A DNA stretch of 64,000 bases. Origin: Ensifer adhaerens. GTDB lineage: Bacteria > Pseudomonadota > Alphaproteobacteria > Rhizobiales > Rhizobiaceae. The DNA lies in assembly GCF_013283195.1 (NCBI RefSeq), contig NZ_JABEKT010000001.1:1152795-1216794 (forward strand). Reading direction: 5' to 3'. Below, piece after piece: positions 25,613-36,500 of the stretch. The notes under the pieces are model-generated. The model had not been told where the DNA came from. It did no database searches and saw nothing but the letters and a program-made list of their open reading frames with translations. Each line of letters starts with the position of its first letter. Positions within the stretch are counted from its first letter, which is position 1. The translations under genes were made by a program, and so were the position numbers.

Positions 25613-28600
25613 ATGAAAGCGTTCGAATTTGATCACCAGTTAATAGGCGCCTATGAGCACTTCTCGCGTTCCTTCAGCGCGATTCGGGCACCTGACCTGA
25701 AATCCGAGATCGACGCGCAGTACGACGCCGGAAAGTTCTGGCCTGATGCCCTCCTATCACTCAACCCGTGCTTTATGGCTGGGCCGACGGTCGATGAACT
25801 CGTCGCCACAGGTGACCTTGACGAGGGCACAGGCAAGGTCTTCCGGTTCGGAGCTACACCACTTCGCTTCCATCGGCACCAGGCCGAAGCGATTGCGAAG
25901 GCGAAGCAGGGCAAGAGCTACGTTGTCACGACCGGCACAGGTTCGGGGAAATCCCTGTGCTTCTTTGTGCCAGTTGTCGACGCAATTATCCGTGCTCGTC
26001 GCGCAGGAAAACCGCGCCGGACGTCAGCAATCATCGTCTATCCGATGAACGCCCTGGCTAACAGCCAGATGAAGGAAATTGACAAGTTCATCGCTGGTTC
26101 TGGTTTGCCTGACGATTTCAGACCGGTGGTAAAGCGTTACACTGGTCAGGAGAGCCGAGAGGAACGCGAGCGCATTGCCGCCAACCCGCCAGATATTCTC
26201 CTGACAAACTACATGATGGCCGAATTGCTGCTGACGCGGCAGGACGATCTGGACTCGCAGGTAATCGCAAACGCATCCGGCCTCGAGTTCATCATTCTCG
26301 ACGAATTGCACACCTACCGCGGACGCCAGGGAGCCGATGTCGCAGTCCTAGTTCGGCGTCTGCGTGATCGATGCTCTCCTGACAAAGAACCAATCTGCAT
26401 CGGCACCTCGGCAACGATGGCATCCGAGGGATCGGATGAGAGCCGCGCACTTGCTGTCGCGAAGGTCGCATCACGACTGTTTGGCACCGAGATTGGACCG
26501 GATGCGGTCATCGACGAGTCCTTGCAGCGTGCCACAGATGACACCTTGAAGACTGAGCACGTCGTTGGCGCCTTGAGCAAGGTCCTAACGCAGCCCCTCC
26601 CGGACGCACTCGACGACGAGACCCTGAAGCACCACCCGCTCTCAGTGTGGGCGGAGCTGGAACTCGGATTGGACGACGGGCTCGAACTCCGCAGAAAAAG
26701 GCCGATCCCGTTCGAACAAGCTATTGAAAAGTTGTCGCTGGCCACTGGGGTCGACGCCGAAACCTGCCGCGACTATCTCGAAACGTTCCTGACCCGCATA
26801 AGTCTGCCTGAGAATGAGCGCGGCGGCGCAAAGGATGGTGCTTTTCTCGCCTTCAAGCTCCATCGTTTCATCTCCGGCGCAGGCGAAGTATTTACGACAC
26901 TCACAGCCCAACCCCGGCGGATTCTTCTCGAGGGGCAGCTTGAGGATCCGGATGCGCCTGGCAACCGACTTTATCCGACGCGGTTTTGCAGAAGCTGTGG
27001 TCAAGAATACCACGTCGTGACGAAGGTCGAGGATGATGGGGATTTACGTTTTCTTCCCCGAAGCATTGATGACACCCCGCTCGATATTGAGGACGACGAG
27101 GTTGCCGGCTATCTCTGCCCAGTAAATGTCGACGATAATGACTTTCAGTTCACCGGGGAGCTTGAGGGTTACCCTGAGAGTTGGCGGGAGGAAAAGAATG
27201 GCATCGAGCGGCTGAGAGGCTATCGTAAGAAGCGTACCCCAATATCATACGCGGTGGGTGCAGACGGCCGCCACCGAACGGGCGGGAATGATTTCTGGTT
27301 CATCCCCGGGAGGTTCGCCTTCTGTCTTTGCTGTCATGACGAGCCCACGCAAGGGATGCGTGAACGCAGCAAGCTTGCAGGGCTCTCCGGCGAAGGGCGG
27401 AGCTCTGCAACAACGCTACTCGTGGCCAGTGCCCTGGAGTGGATGAACAAACCGGGCAGCGGCGTACCTGCGACCAAGCGCAAACTGTTGGGTTTCACAG
27501 ACAATCGTCAGGATGCTGCATTACAGTCAGGTCATTTCAATGACTTCCTATTCGTAAGCCTATTGCGCGGAGCCATTCTTCGCGCGGTAATCTCCGCTGG
27601 CTCAGGAGGCCTTGCAGAAGACGAGTTCGGCCTTCAGGTAGTGAAGGCGCTTGGTTTCACCGCAGCCAACAAGGAGGCTAGGCAGCATTGGCTTCTGGAC
27701 GCGAATGTTGGCGCCATTATCCGTGAAGACGCACAGCGTTCGCTCGCTAAAGTGCTCGCCCATCGTGTCTGGACGGACCTACGCCGTGGATGGCGCTTCA
27801 CCAACCCCAGCCTGTCTGTTCTCAATCTGATCGATGTTAATTTCCTCGGCCTTGAGGAACTTTCTGAAGATCGCGAGCGCTTCATGGCCATCCATCCAGC
27901 TCTTGGCGATCTCGGCATCGATCAGCGGCAGGCTATTCTCAAGGCCATATTGTCTGCGATGCTCGAAGGCCTGGCTGTTCAGACCGAGGCCTTAGACCTG
28001 ACCGTCCTCGATGGTGTGGCTCAGAAATCCCGTATGCTGCTTCAAGCCCCATGGGCAATTGACCAGAAGGAGAACCCGAGAGCACGCTCTTCCCTGGTCC
28101 TGCGTGGGGCGAGCAAGAATGTGGTCACGCTTCGCGAAGAACAAACTCTTCTCCGGGCTGGCCCCAATTCCAGAATCGCAAGGTTCCTGAACCGGAAATC
28201 CGTCCTAGGCGCGAAGCTGAACAAGGATGAGTATTACGAGTTCATGGAGGGAGTGCTTGCCTTCCTGAGCGATGAAGGGTTGCTTGTGTCCGTCGAGCTC
28301 GATGGTGACGTCACAGGCTGGCGCCTGTCACCATCCGCGGTCCGGCTTATCCCCGGGCCCGCGCTTTCTGATGAAAGCCAGCGCGGCAACCGATACTTCC
28401 ATGACCTTTACACCGCGATCGCGAACGACTTTGGCGATGGGCGCAGTTCCTACTGGGGCCTGGAGGGCCGTGAACATACGGCGCAGGTATCGCAGAAACA
28501 GCGCGAATGGCGTGAATGGCGGTTCCGGTTCGAACAGGATGATATGCAACATCTCGCTACCTCGGAGTACCGCACGGAAATTCGAGCAACCGGCGAAACC

Positions 28601-30790
28601 GACCGGTTTTTGCCAGCGCTATTCTGCTCCCCGACGATGGAACTCGGCGTCGACATTTCCGCATTGAACGCCGTGTATCTCCGCAACGTACCGCCCACGC
28701 CAGCGAATTATGCACAACGCGCTGGACGTGCCGGACGGTCTGGGCAGGCCGCGGTTGTCGTGACGTACTGCGCTTCGGGATCTCCGCATGACCAGTATTT
28801 CTTCGAACGGCGCAATGATATGGTGGCCGGTGTTGTTCGGCCGCCCGCGCTTGACATCACGAATGAGGAACTTGTCCGGTCGCACCTTCATGCGGTTTGG
28901 CTGGCGGAAGCGAAATTGGCGCTTTCCCCAGATATTCCTGAAATCCTGGACCTTCACGGCGATAAATTCCCGCTGAAGGACGAGGTTCTGGCGGTAATTT
29001 CGAAGTCTACTCTTGTCTCTCAGGCGCGCGGTCCGATGGCGCGAGTTCTGAAACAGATTCTGGCGTCCGATGGTGGCAAGACCCCAATCTGGATGGAAGA
29101 TCCGGACGAGCTCGTTCTTCACACGGCCATGAACGCGCCGAAGGCATTTGATCGGGCATTTGACCGTTGGCGTGAGCTCTACAGCTCCGCAAGAACGCAG
29201 TTGGCCGAGGCGAACAAGCGCTCGGAGATCACTGGGCTCTCGGGAGCGGACCGACGCAAGATCAAGGCCGCGCAGATGCAAGCCCAGGATCAAATCGCAA
29301 TCCTCGAACAAGGCAAGGCCTCGAATGGATCCGATTTCTATTCGTATCGGTATCTTGCGACGGAAGGCTTCCTGCCTGGGTACAATTTCCCACGCCTACC
29401 GCTGTACGCGTTTGTACCCGGTGAAGGGAAAACCGGCACATTCCTGTCCAGGGCCCGTTTTCTGGCCATTTCCGAGTTCGGGCCGCGCAGTCTGATATAC
29501 CATGAAGGCCGTGCCTACCGGGTTATGAAGGCTAAGCTGCCCCCCGAGGTACGCCAAGGCGATGGATCCGAATTGGCGACCAAGGACATCTACATTTGCT
29601 CCAACTGTGGTGCGTCCCACGAAGGCGAAGTGGAGCGTTGTCACGGGTGCGACAATCACATGGCTGGAGAGGTCCCCATCAAGAAGACGCTTCGTATCGA
29701 CAATGTCGAAGCGGCGCCGACTGAGCGCATTACGGCAAACGATGAAGAACGGGTACGGCAGGGCTTTGATATCCAGACCGTGTTCTCCTGGCCGAAAAAG
29801 GATGGCCAGGTCCAAGTGAGCAACGCCAAGTTCGTCTGCGAAGAAACGTCGCTCCTGTCACTTCAATACGCCAATAGCGCCGAAATCAGCCGCTTGAACA
29901 AGGGCCTGAAGCGTCGAAGGGATCAGACCGTCTTCGGCTTCCACATAGATCCCAGATCCGGTTACTGGGCGAAGTCCGACGGCGAGGATGGTGACACGGA
30001 TGTGCCGCCGGATGTGGTGAAACCGGTCCGAATAGTGCCAATCGTTCGCGACCGAAAGAATGCCTTGCTGCTCCGCTTTGAAAGGCCAGAACAATACGAG
30101 CCGGAAACGATCGCAACGGTCCAACATGCATTGCTGCGTGGGATAGAGGTGGTCTTCCAGCTCGAGGAAGGTGAAATCCTGAGTGAGCCGTTGCCCGCGA
30201 GAGATAACAGGCGAGCAATTCTCACCTATGAGGCGACCGAAGGCGGAGCCGGCGTGCTTACGCGCCTGATTGACGACGGAAAAGCAATCAATGAGGTCGC
30301 CAAGACGGCGCTCGGCTTGATGCATTTCGAAAATGTAGATGCTGCGATTGCGGCGGGGGATTCAGATCTGCTGCAGGAGAAAGAGGATGGGAGCTGCGTG
30401 CGTGGCTGCTATCGCTGCCTTCTCTCCTACTTCAATCAGCCAGACCACGAGCTGATCAATCGCGCGAGCCCACAAGTTGCGCAGTTCCTAATCGATCTGA
30501 GTCGCGGGGAGATTTCCCGAGCGGCAAAGGCAGCATCAGGCGCAGTGGTATCGCCTTGGCTTGAGGCGTTCGGAGCCGCTGGCATTCCTCAGATCGATAC
30601 AATGCCCGTACGTTTCGGAGGCATTGAGTTCGAGTTTGCGTGGCGTGCAAGCATGGTTGCTGCGTCGACCAAAGAGCTGACATCGGAAGCTGAGGCGGAT
30701 GCGATGAGCAAGGGCTGGGTTGTATACAGCTTGCCCGAAGTTTCGTCCGAAGGGCTACCAGACGGTTTCATCAAGAATTTTGCAGGTTGA
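25613..30790 (+). CDS. Giant YprA-type DEAD/DEAH helicase with DUF1998 (DrmA/DrmB-like fusion)
   Basis: A 1725-residue superfamily 2 helicase. Motif I TGTGSGKS is at ~107–114, motif II LDELH at ~230, motif III GTSATM at ~263 and motif VI QRAGRAGRSG at ~1035. Cysteine pairs lie at ~457 (CRSC), ~572 (CLCC) and ~1327 (CSNC...CHGC). The C-terminal GCYRCLLSYFNQPDHE at ~1595 is the DUF1998 (MrfB-like) cysteine signature. In DISARM, helicase (DrmA) and DUF1998 (DrmB) are separate proteins; here both occur in one chain, as in YprA/MrfA-type proteins and the helicases of Dpd and Druantia. The ATG at 25613 is preferred to the TTG at 25601, but neither has a strong ribosome binding site. First gene of a tight five-gene operon. 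Confidence 0.88.
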   Translation: MKAFEFDHQLIGAYEHFSRSFSAIRAPDLKSEIDAQYDAGKFWPDALLSLNPCFMAGPTVDELVATGDLDEGTGKVFRFGATPLRFHRHQAEAIAKAKQGKSYVVTTGTGSGKSLCFFVPVVDAIIRARRAGKPRRTSAIIVYPMNALANSQMKEIDKFIAGSGLPDDFRPVVKRYTGQESREERERIAANPPDILLTNYMMAELLLTRQDDLDSQVIANASGLEFIILDELHTYRGRQGADVAVLVRRLRDRCSPDKEPICIGTSATMASEGSDESRALAVAKVASRLFGTEIGPDAVIDESLQRATDDTLKTEHVVGALSKVLTQPLPDALDDETLKHHPLSVWAELELGLDDGLELRRKRPIPFEQAIEKLSLATGVDAETCRDYLETFLTRISLPENERGGAKDGAFLAFKLHRFISGAGEVFTTLTAQPRRILLEGQLEDPDAPGNRLYPTRFCRSCGQEYHVVTKVEDDGDLRFLPRSIDDTPLDIEDDEVAGYLCPVNVDDNDFQFTGELEGYPESWREEKNGIERLRGYRKKRTPISYAVGADGRHRTGGNDFWFIPGRFAFCLCCHDEPTQGMRERSKLAGLSGEGRSSATTLLVASALEWMNKPGSGVPATKRKLLGFTDNRQDAALQSGHFNDFLFVSLLRGAILRAVISAGSGGLAEDEFGLQVVKALGFTAANKEARQHWLLDANVGAIIREDAQRSLAKVLAHRVWTDLRRGWRFTNPSLSVLNLIDVNFLGLEELSEDRERFMAIHPALGDLGIDQRQAILKAILSAMLEGLAVQTEALDLTVLDGVAQKSRMLLQAPWAIDQKENPRARSSLVLRGASKNVVTLREEQTLLRAGPNSRIARFLNRKSVLGAKLNKDEYYEFMEGVLAFLSDEGLLVSVELDGDVTGWRLSPSAVRLIPGPALSDESQRGNRYFHDLYTAIANDFGDGRSSYWGLEGREHTAQVSQKQREWREWRFRFEQDDMQHLATSEYRTEIRATGETDRFLPALFCSPTMELGVDISALNAVYLRNVPPTPANYAQRAGRAGRSGQAAVVVTYCASGSPHDQYFFERRNDMVAGVVRPPALDITNEELVRSHLHAVWLAEAKLALSPDIPEILDLHGDKFPLKDEVLAVISKSTLVSQARGPMARVLKQILASDGGKTPIWMEDPDELVLHTAMNAPKAFDRAFDRWRELYSSARTQLAEANKRSEITGLSGADRRKIKAAQMQAQDQIAILEQGKASNGSDFYSYRYLATEGFLPGYNFPRLPLYAFVPGEGKTGTFLSRARFLAISEFGPRSLIYHEGRAYRVMKAKLPPEVRQGDGSELATKDIYICSNCGASHEGEVERCHGCDNHMAGEVPIKKTLRIDNVEAAPTERITANDEERVRQGFDIQTVFSWPKKDGQVQVSNAKFVCEETSLLSLQYANSAEISRLNKGLKRRRDQTVFGFHIDPRSGYWAKSDGEDGDTDVPPDVVKPVRIVPIVRDRKNALLLRFERPEQYEPETIATVQHALLRGIEVVFQLEEGEILSEPLPARDNRRAILTYEATEGGAGVLTRLIDDGKAINEVAKTALGLMHFENVDAAIAAGDSDLLQEKEDGSCVRGCYRCLLSYFNQPDHELINRASPQVAQFLIDLSRGEISRAAKAASGAVVSPWLEAFGAAGIPQIDTMPVRFGGIEFEFAWRASMVAASTKELTSEAEADAMSKGWVVYSLPEVSSEGLPDGFIKNFAG

Positions 30791-30791
30791 T

Positions 30792-33563
30792 ATGACACTG
30801 AATTTTACTCCTGGGGACCTAATCAAAGCACGCGGCCGGGAATGGGTAGCTTTGCCGACACCCGGGGAGGGGCTCCTCGCTCTACGCCCTCTCTCAGGTA
30901 ACGAAAACGACATCGTCGTTCTCGCACCGGATCTCGAACTGACGCCTGTCGAAGCTGCTCGCTTTGACCTGCCGGACGATGCTCGCCCGACAGTCCAGTC
31001 AAAGGCGGCACTCCTTGCGGATTCGCTCCGGCTGACCCTTCGTCGCGGCGCGGGGCCGTTCCGCTCGGCCGCGCAGCTCTCATTCGAGCCGCGCAGCTAC
31101 CAACTCGTCCCATTGTTGATGGCTTTGCGCCTCCAGGTGCCGCGCCTACTGATCGCTGACGACGTCGGCATCGGCAAAACGATCGAAGCGGGCCTGATTC
31201 TTCGCGAACTCATGGATCGTGGTGAGGTCGACGCCTTTTCGGTGTTATGCCCACCTCATCTCGTTGATCAGTGGATCATCGAGCTGAAGGACAGGTTCGG
31301 GATCGACGCTGTTGCCGTCACCTCCGGGACGGCCGCACGTCTGGAGCGAAATCTGCCGTTGGCGCAGACCTTGTTCGATGCTTACCCCTTCACAGTCGTC
31401 AGTCTCGACTACATCAAGGCCGAAAAGCGTCGCGATGGTTTTGCCAGGGCGTGCCCAGACTTCGTGATCGTAGATGAAGCCCATGCCTGCGTTGGGACCC
31501 ATAAAGGGAGGCAGCAGCGCTTCGACTTGCTGCAAGGCCTTTCACGCGATCCCGAGCGTCGGCTGATCCTGCTGACAGCAACGCCGCATTCCGGGGATGA
31601 AGAAGCTTTCGCCCGGCTCCTGTCGTTGATCGACCGGGAGTTCGGTACCGTGAACTTTGATGACCCAAAGTACCGAGAGCGCCTTGCCAGACAATTCGTT
31701 CAGCGGCGACGCGTCGATCTCGTCGAGGGGGCATGGGACGAAAACCGTGCCTTCCCCAAGCACGAGACCACCGAATACTCGTACCCTCTGAACGACGAAC
31801 ATCGAGCATTTCATGAGGCCGTCCTCGATTATTGCTTCGCTGTCGTCTCTCGGGCGGGAGATAGGCAGAAGGATCGCCGTCTTGCCTTCTGGGGCACGCT
31901 GGCACTGATGCGCTGTGTCGGGTCATCTCCTGCTGCGGCAATGAGTGCGCTGCGAAATCGGGCGTCTAACGAAGATGAACGCCTCGAGCCGCAGATCTAT
32001 GACGAGGATGGCGACGATGAAGACGCTGTCGACATCGAGCCGAACACGGTCTTCTCTAGCGATCCCGCGCTCCAAGGGCTGCTTGATAAGGCCACTGCGC
32101 TACTTTCAGCGGATGATCCCAAGCTGAATGCCCTCATCAAGGCCCTCAAGCCTTTGATCAAGGAAGGCGCGAACCCCGTCGTTTTCTGCCGCTACCTCGC
32201 GACGGCGGAACATGTGAAGGAAGGGCTTCGCAAAGCCTTCCCCAGACTGAACGTGCAAGCCGTGACGGGAGAGCTGACACCGGACGAACGCCGCGATCGC
32301 GTTGCCGAAATGGCGGCGGCGAATGTAGACGCCGACGAACAGCGTATTCTCGTCGCTACTGACTGCTTGTCCGAAGGTATCAACCTTCAGCAACTGTTCG
32401 ACACGGTGATCCACTATGATCTCTCCTGGAATCCGACGCGCCATCAACAGCGTGAAGGCCGTGTGGATCGCTTCGGCCAGCCTGCCGAGCTCGTACGGTC
32501 GGTCATGATGTTTTCGCCCGATAGCGCGATCGACGGCGCCGTGCTTGACGTGATTCTCCGTAAAGCAGAGGAAATCCGAAAGGCGACTGGCGTTACTGTT
32601 CCGCTACCAGATGAGCGCGGACCGGTCACCGATGCGCTGATGGCCGCGATGATGCTTCGCCGCGGTGGCGGAGTCCAGCAGCAGCTCACCCTCGACCTTC
32701 AACTGAGAAACGGCATCCAAGTGATGGAGACCCGGTGGCGAGATGCAAGCGAAAATGAGAAGCGTTCGCGAGCTAGATTTGCACAGAATGCCATGAAACC
32801 GAGTGACGTCGCTCCGGAATGGGAGAAGGTCAAGTCTCTGCTCGGGTCACCGGATGAGACGCTTGAATTTGTCGAACGGGCCATGTCGCGGTTCGGAGTT
32901 CCGCTGGAAAAGAAGAAGTCATTGCAGCTCGCCCATGTGCATGCCCTTCAGCCCAGTCTGAAGGAAAAGCTGGAACAACTGGGCCTCAAGGGATCCATCA
33001 AGCTCGCAATGCAGGAGCCGGCACCGTCAGGGACATCCCTTCTGACTAGAACGCACCCGCTGACGTCCTCCTTGGCGGAAAGCCTCCTTGAAGCCTCGCT
33101 TGATAGTGAATCGCTGCCGGATCTGGGCATCGGTCGCGTGGGTGCCTGGCCGAGTGCCGCGGTCACCCAGATGACGCGCGTCGCACTCCTGCGCATTCGC
33201 TACAAGCTGACGGTTCATGCAAGACGCGAACGCCTTTTGCTGGCGGAAGAAGCGGCACTCGTTGCCCTCGACAGCAACACTGTTTTTGCTTCCGGCAGCA
33301 AGGCGCGCGAATTGCTCGCCTCCCCTGCGACCGCGGATCTCGCACCAGTTGCCCGTGATCGCATGATCAACGCGGCACGGATGGCACTTCCGGATCTGCT
33401 GGCCGGCCCCATTGCCGAGTTTGTTGGAAAGCGGGCCGCAGAGCTGGTTGAAGACCACGCGCGCCTGCGTGCCGCCGCAGGTTCGGCGTCTCGTGTCACA
33501 GTCGAGCCGATCATTCCCCCTGATGTCATTGGCCTCTTCGTGCTTGTTCCGGGGGAGGTGTAA
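30792..33563 (+). CDS. DrmD-like SNF2 helicase/translocase
   Basis: A 923-residue SWI2/SNF2-type ATPase. It has an N-terminal small beta domain (FTPGDLIKARGREWVALP), motif I IADDVGIGKTIEAG at ~122, motif II VDEAH at ~226, motif III LLTATPHSG at ~259 and motifs V–VI WNPTRHQQREGRVDRFGQ at ~550. It probably translocates on double-stranded DNA. In class 1 DISARM a SNF2-like helicase (DrmD) is the partner of the adenine methylase, matching the next gene here. The start lies 1 nt after the previous stop, and the methyltransferase starts 3 nt after this one, so the three are one transcript. Confidence 0.87.
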   Translation: MTLNFTPGDLIKARGREWVALPTPGEGLLALRPLSGNENDIVVLAPDLELTPVEAARFDLPDDARPTVQSKAALLADSLRLTLRRGAGPFRSAAQLSFEPRSYQLVPLLMALRLQVPRLLIADDVGIGKTIEAGLILRELMDRGEVDAFSVLCPPHLVDQWIIELKDRFGIDAVAVTSGTAARLERNLPLAQTLFDAYPFTVVSLDYIKAEKRRDGFARACPDFVIVDEAHACVGTHKGRQQRFDLLQGLSRDPERRLILLTATPHSGDEEAFARLLSLIDREFGTVNFDDPKYRERLARQFVQRRRVDLVEGAWDENRAFPKHETTEYSYPLNDEHRAFHEAVLDYCFAVVSRAGDRQKDRRLAFWGTLALMRCVGSSPAAAMSALRNRASNEDERLEPQIYDEDGDDEDAVDIEPNTVFSSDPALQGLLDKATALLSADDPKLNALIKALKPLIKEGANPVVFCRYLATAEHVKEGLRKAFPRLNVQAVTGELTPDERRDRVAEMAAANVDADEQRILVATDCLSEGINLQQLFDTVIHYDLSWNPTRHQQREGRVDRFGQPAELVRSVMMFSPDSAIDGAVLDVILRKAEEIRKATGVTVPLPDERGPVTDALMAAMMLRRGGGVQQQLTLDLQLRNGIQVMETRWRDASENEKRSRARFAQNAMKPSDVAPEWEKVKSLLGSPDETLEFVERAMSRFGVPLEKKKSLQLAHVHALQPSLKEKLEQLGLKGSIKLAMQEPAPSGTSLLTRTHPLTSSLAESLLEASLDSESLPDLGIGRVGAWPSAAVTQMTRVALLRIRYKLTVHARRERLLLAEEAALVALDSNTVFASGSKARELLASPATADLAPVARDRMINAARMALPDLLAGPIAEFVGKRAAELVEDHARLRAAAGSASRVTVEPIIPPDVIGLFVLVPGEV

Positions 33564-33566
33564 TCC

Positions 33567-36500
33567 ATGGCGCGCAAAACCATCACCGACATGTCGGCAT
33601 GGCCATCGCTAAGTCTTGAAGGCAACCTGATCGCTCCGGCAATGATCGCCAAGATCGATCAGCGCCAGGCGCCGGAGCAGTCCCCCGAGGACTATTCGGT
33701 TCGCAAGGGTCTGCAGATCCGCGAGGAAATCGCGACAGCCTTCCGTGTGGGCCAATCGCACTTTGACGCCTACGCGAAGATCGAGCACCCGTCGGCTGCC
33801 GCGACCACGCGCTTCATCTCCGGTTTATTCAGGGAGACCTTCGGGTATGCTGACCTCGCTGCCGCATCGGTACCGATTGCCTTGTCGGCCTCTGGTCGCG
33901 TGCCCATCGTGGTTGTCCCGCCGCAAGAGCAACTTGACCGACGCAGCCCGACGCTCTCGACGGATCGATCGCGCTCCCCAGCCTTCGCCCTTCAGGATCA
34001 TCTGAACGACAGGGACGATGCCCTGTGGGGCATCGTGACCAACGGCTTGCAATTGCGGTTGATGCGCGACAATGCCTCGCTGACAAGACCTGCCTACATC
34101 GAGGCGGATCTGGCTCAGATGTTCACGAACGAAGACATCGCCTCCTTCGCTGTGCTCTGGCTTTTGATCCACCGCTCCCGCTTTGGCGCGGCGGAGACTC
34201 CCGCCACTGATTGCCCCCTTGAGCGTTGGCGCGATGCCGGCTCCAAGGAAGGCGAAGCTGCGCGTGATCGCCTTGCAGATCAGGTCCAGCTTGCCCTTAA
34301 GCTTCTCGGCTCCGGCTTTCTCGAAGCCAACCCGGATCTTGCTGCCAAACTGCACTCTGGAGAAGTGAACCTCACCGAGTGGTTCAACGAACTCCTGCGC
34401 CTTGTTTACCGCCTGATCTTCCTCATGGTGGCCGAAGACCGCAACCTGCTTCATCCGGAAAAGGCAAGGCCCGAGGCTCGCAACCTTTACGCCGAAGGAT
34501 ACTCGCTTCAGTCGCTGCGCAAGCAATGCTATCGCGCCGCCACTTGGGACAAACACCGTGACCGTTATGAGGGCATGAAGGTTGTGTTCCACGCCCTGAG
34601 GCATGGCCAGCCTGCTCTCGCATTGCCCGCCCTCGGCGGGCTCTTCGCCGAAGACAGACTACCCCACCTTGAAACCGCCCGACTGCGCAACCGGGCCTTC
34701 ATGGAGGCGCTCTATCGCCTCTCCTGGCTCGCCGACAGAAACGGCATGGTGCCGGTCAATTGGCGCGCGATGGAGACCGAGGAATTGGGTTCAGTCTATG
34801 AATCTCTCCTCGAACTCCAGCCGCAGTTGGGCGATGACGGCAAGACGCTGGTCTTCGCGTCCGAGGCGGCCGAGCAAAAGGGCAATCAGCGCAAGACCAC
34901 CGGCTCTTACTACACGCCCGACAGCCTCGTTCAGGCGCTGCTCGACACAGCCCTCGACCCCGTCCTCGACAAGACCGAGGCAGAGGCAGACGATCCCGCC
35001 AAGGCGCTGCTCAAGCTTTCGGTCATCGACCCCGCATGCGGCTCGGGCCACTTCCTGCTGGCAGCCGCCCGCCGCATCGCGACACGGGTTGCGCGCATCC
35101 GGGCCGAAGGCACACCATCGCTCGCCGACTTCCGCCATGCGCTGCGCGATGTCGCGCGCTGCTGCATCCACGGAGTGGACCGCAACCCGATGGCGGTCGA
35201 GCTGACCAAGGTCGCGCTCTGGATCGAGACGGTGGACCCCGGCCTTCCCCTCGGCTTCTTCGACGCGCAGATCCGCTGCGGCGATGCCCTGCTCGGCGTC
35301 TTCGACCTGCAGGTGCTGCAGGACGGCATCCCCGATGCCGCCTACAAGCCGCTGACGGGTGACGACAAGGATACAGCGAAATACTACCTGCAAGCCAACC
35401 GCGCCGCGACATCCGGTCAGGGCGGATTCGATTTCGGCACTGGCCAGGCCACGATGCCCGGGATGAAACCGCTGGCGCTGGACTTCTCGGGCTTTCGCGA
35501 CCTGCCCGAGGATACCGTGGAAGAGATCGGGGCCAAGGCCAAGCGTTTCAAGGAACTGCGCAAGGGGCAGACCTTTGTCCGCGCCAAAGCTGCGGCGGAC
35601 CTTTATGTGGCGGCCTTCCTGCTGCCAAAGGTCGGCGGTGCACCGGCGGGGGCCTCGGCCCGCACCGTGCCGACGACCGAGGAACTATGGATGGCCCTCA
35701 ACCAGGGCAACATGCGCCAAGCGATGGTCGAGGCGCCCAAGGCTGCCCGCAAAGCCCGAGCCTTTCACTGGCCACTAGAATTCCCCGATGTGATTCAGCG
35801 CGGCGGGTTCGACGTGGTACTCGGAAATCCTCCTTGGGAGGTCATGCAATTCAGCGATGAGGAGTTCTTTGCAGGGCCGGCACCTGAAATTGCAACGCTT
35901 GCAGGAGCTAGTCGAAAACTCGCCTTGGCGACGCTCGAAACAAGGAACCCGCTTCTTTGGACCTATTACCGTTCAGCTCTGAGGGGAGTCGAGGGATCCA
36001 AGGAGTTTGTTAAATCTTCAGAACGCTTTTCGCTTACAGCGCACGGAAAGCTGAATCTCTATGCCTTGTTTGCCGAGTTGGCTTTGAACCTCATTCGCAA
36101 GAATGGCCGTTGTGGCGTGATCGTTCAAAGCGGTATCGCGACGGACGACGGAAACAAGCGTTTCTTTGACCACTTGGTGGCAAGTCGACTTCTTATTTGT
36201 CTTTATGATTTTGAGAACAAAGAGGGCCTGTTCCCAATTCATCGGGCTATGAAATTCTCGCTTTTGACAATCGGAAGCGGCGCAATGCAAGCAGATTTGG
36301 TATTTTTTGCTACGAACATTGCCCAAATTGCCGACAGTAGAAAGCGATTTAGATTGTCTTTTGAAGAAATTAGCCTGATTAACCCGAATACACGTACTTG
36401 CCCTGTATTCAGGTCAAATTTTGACGCCGACCTTACAAAGAAAATTTATGAAAATTCACAGTGCTTGATAGATGAAACGGTAGTCCTAGCTGACCGCTGG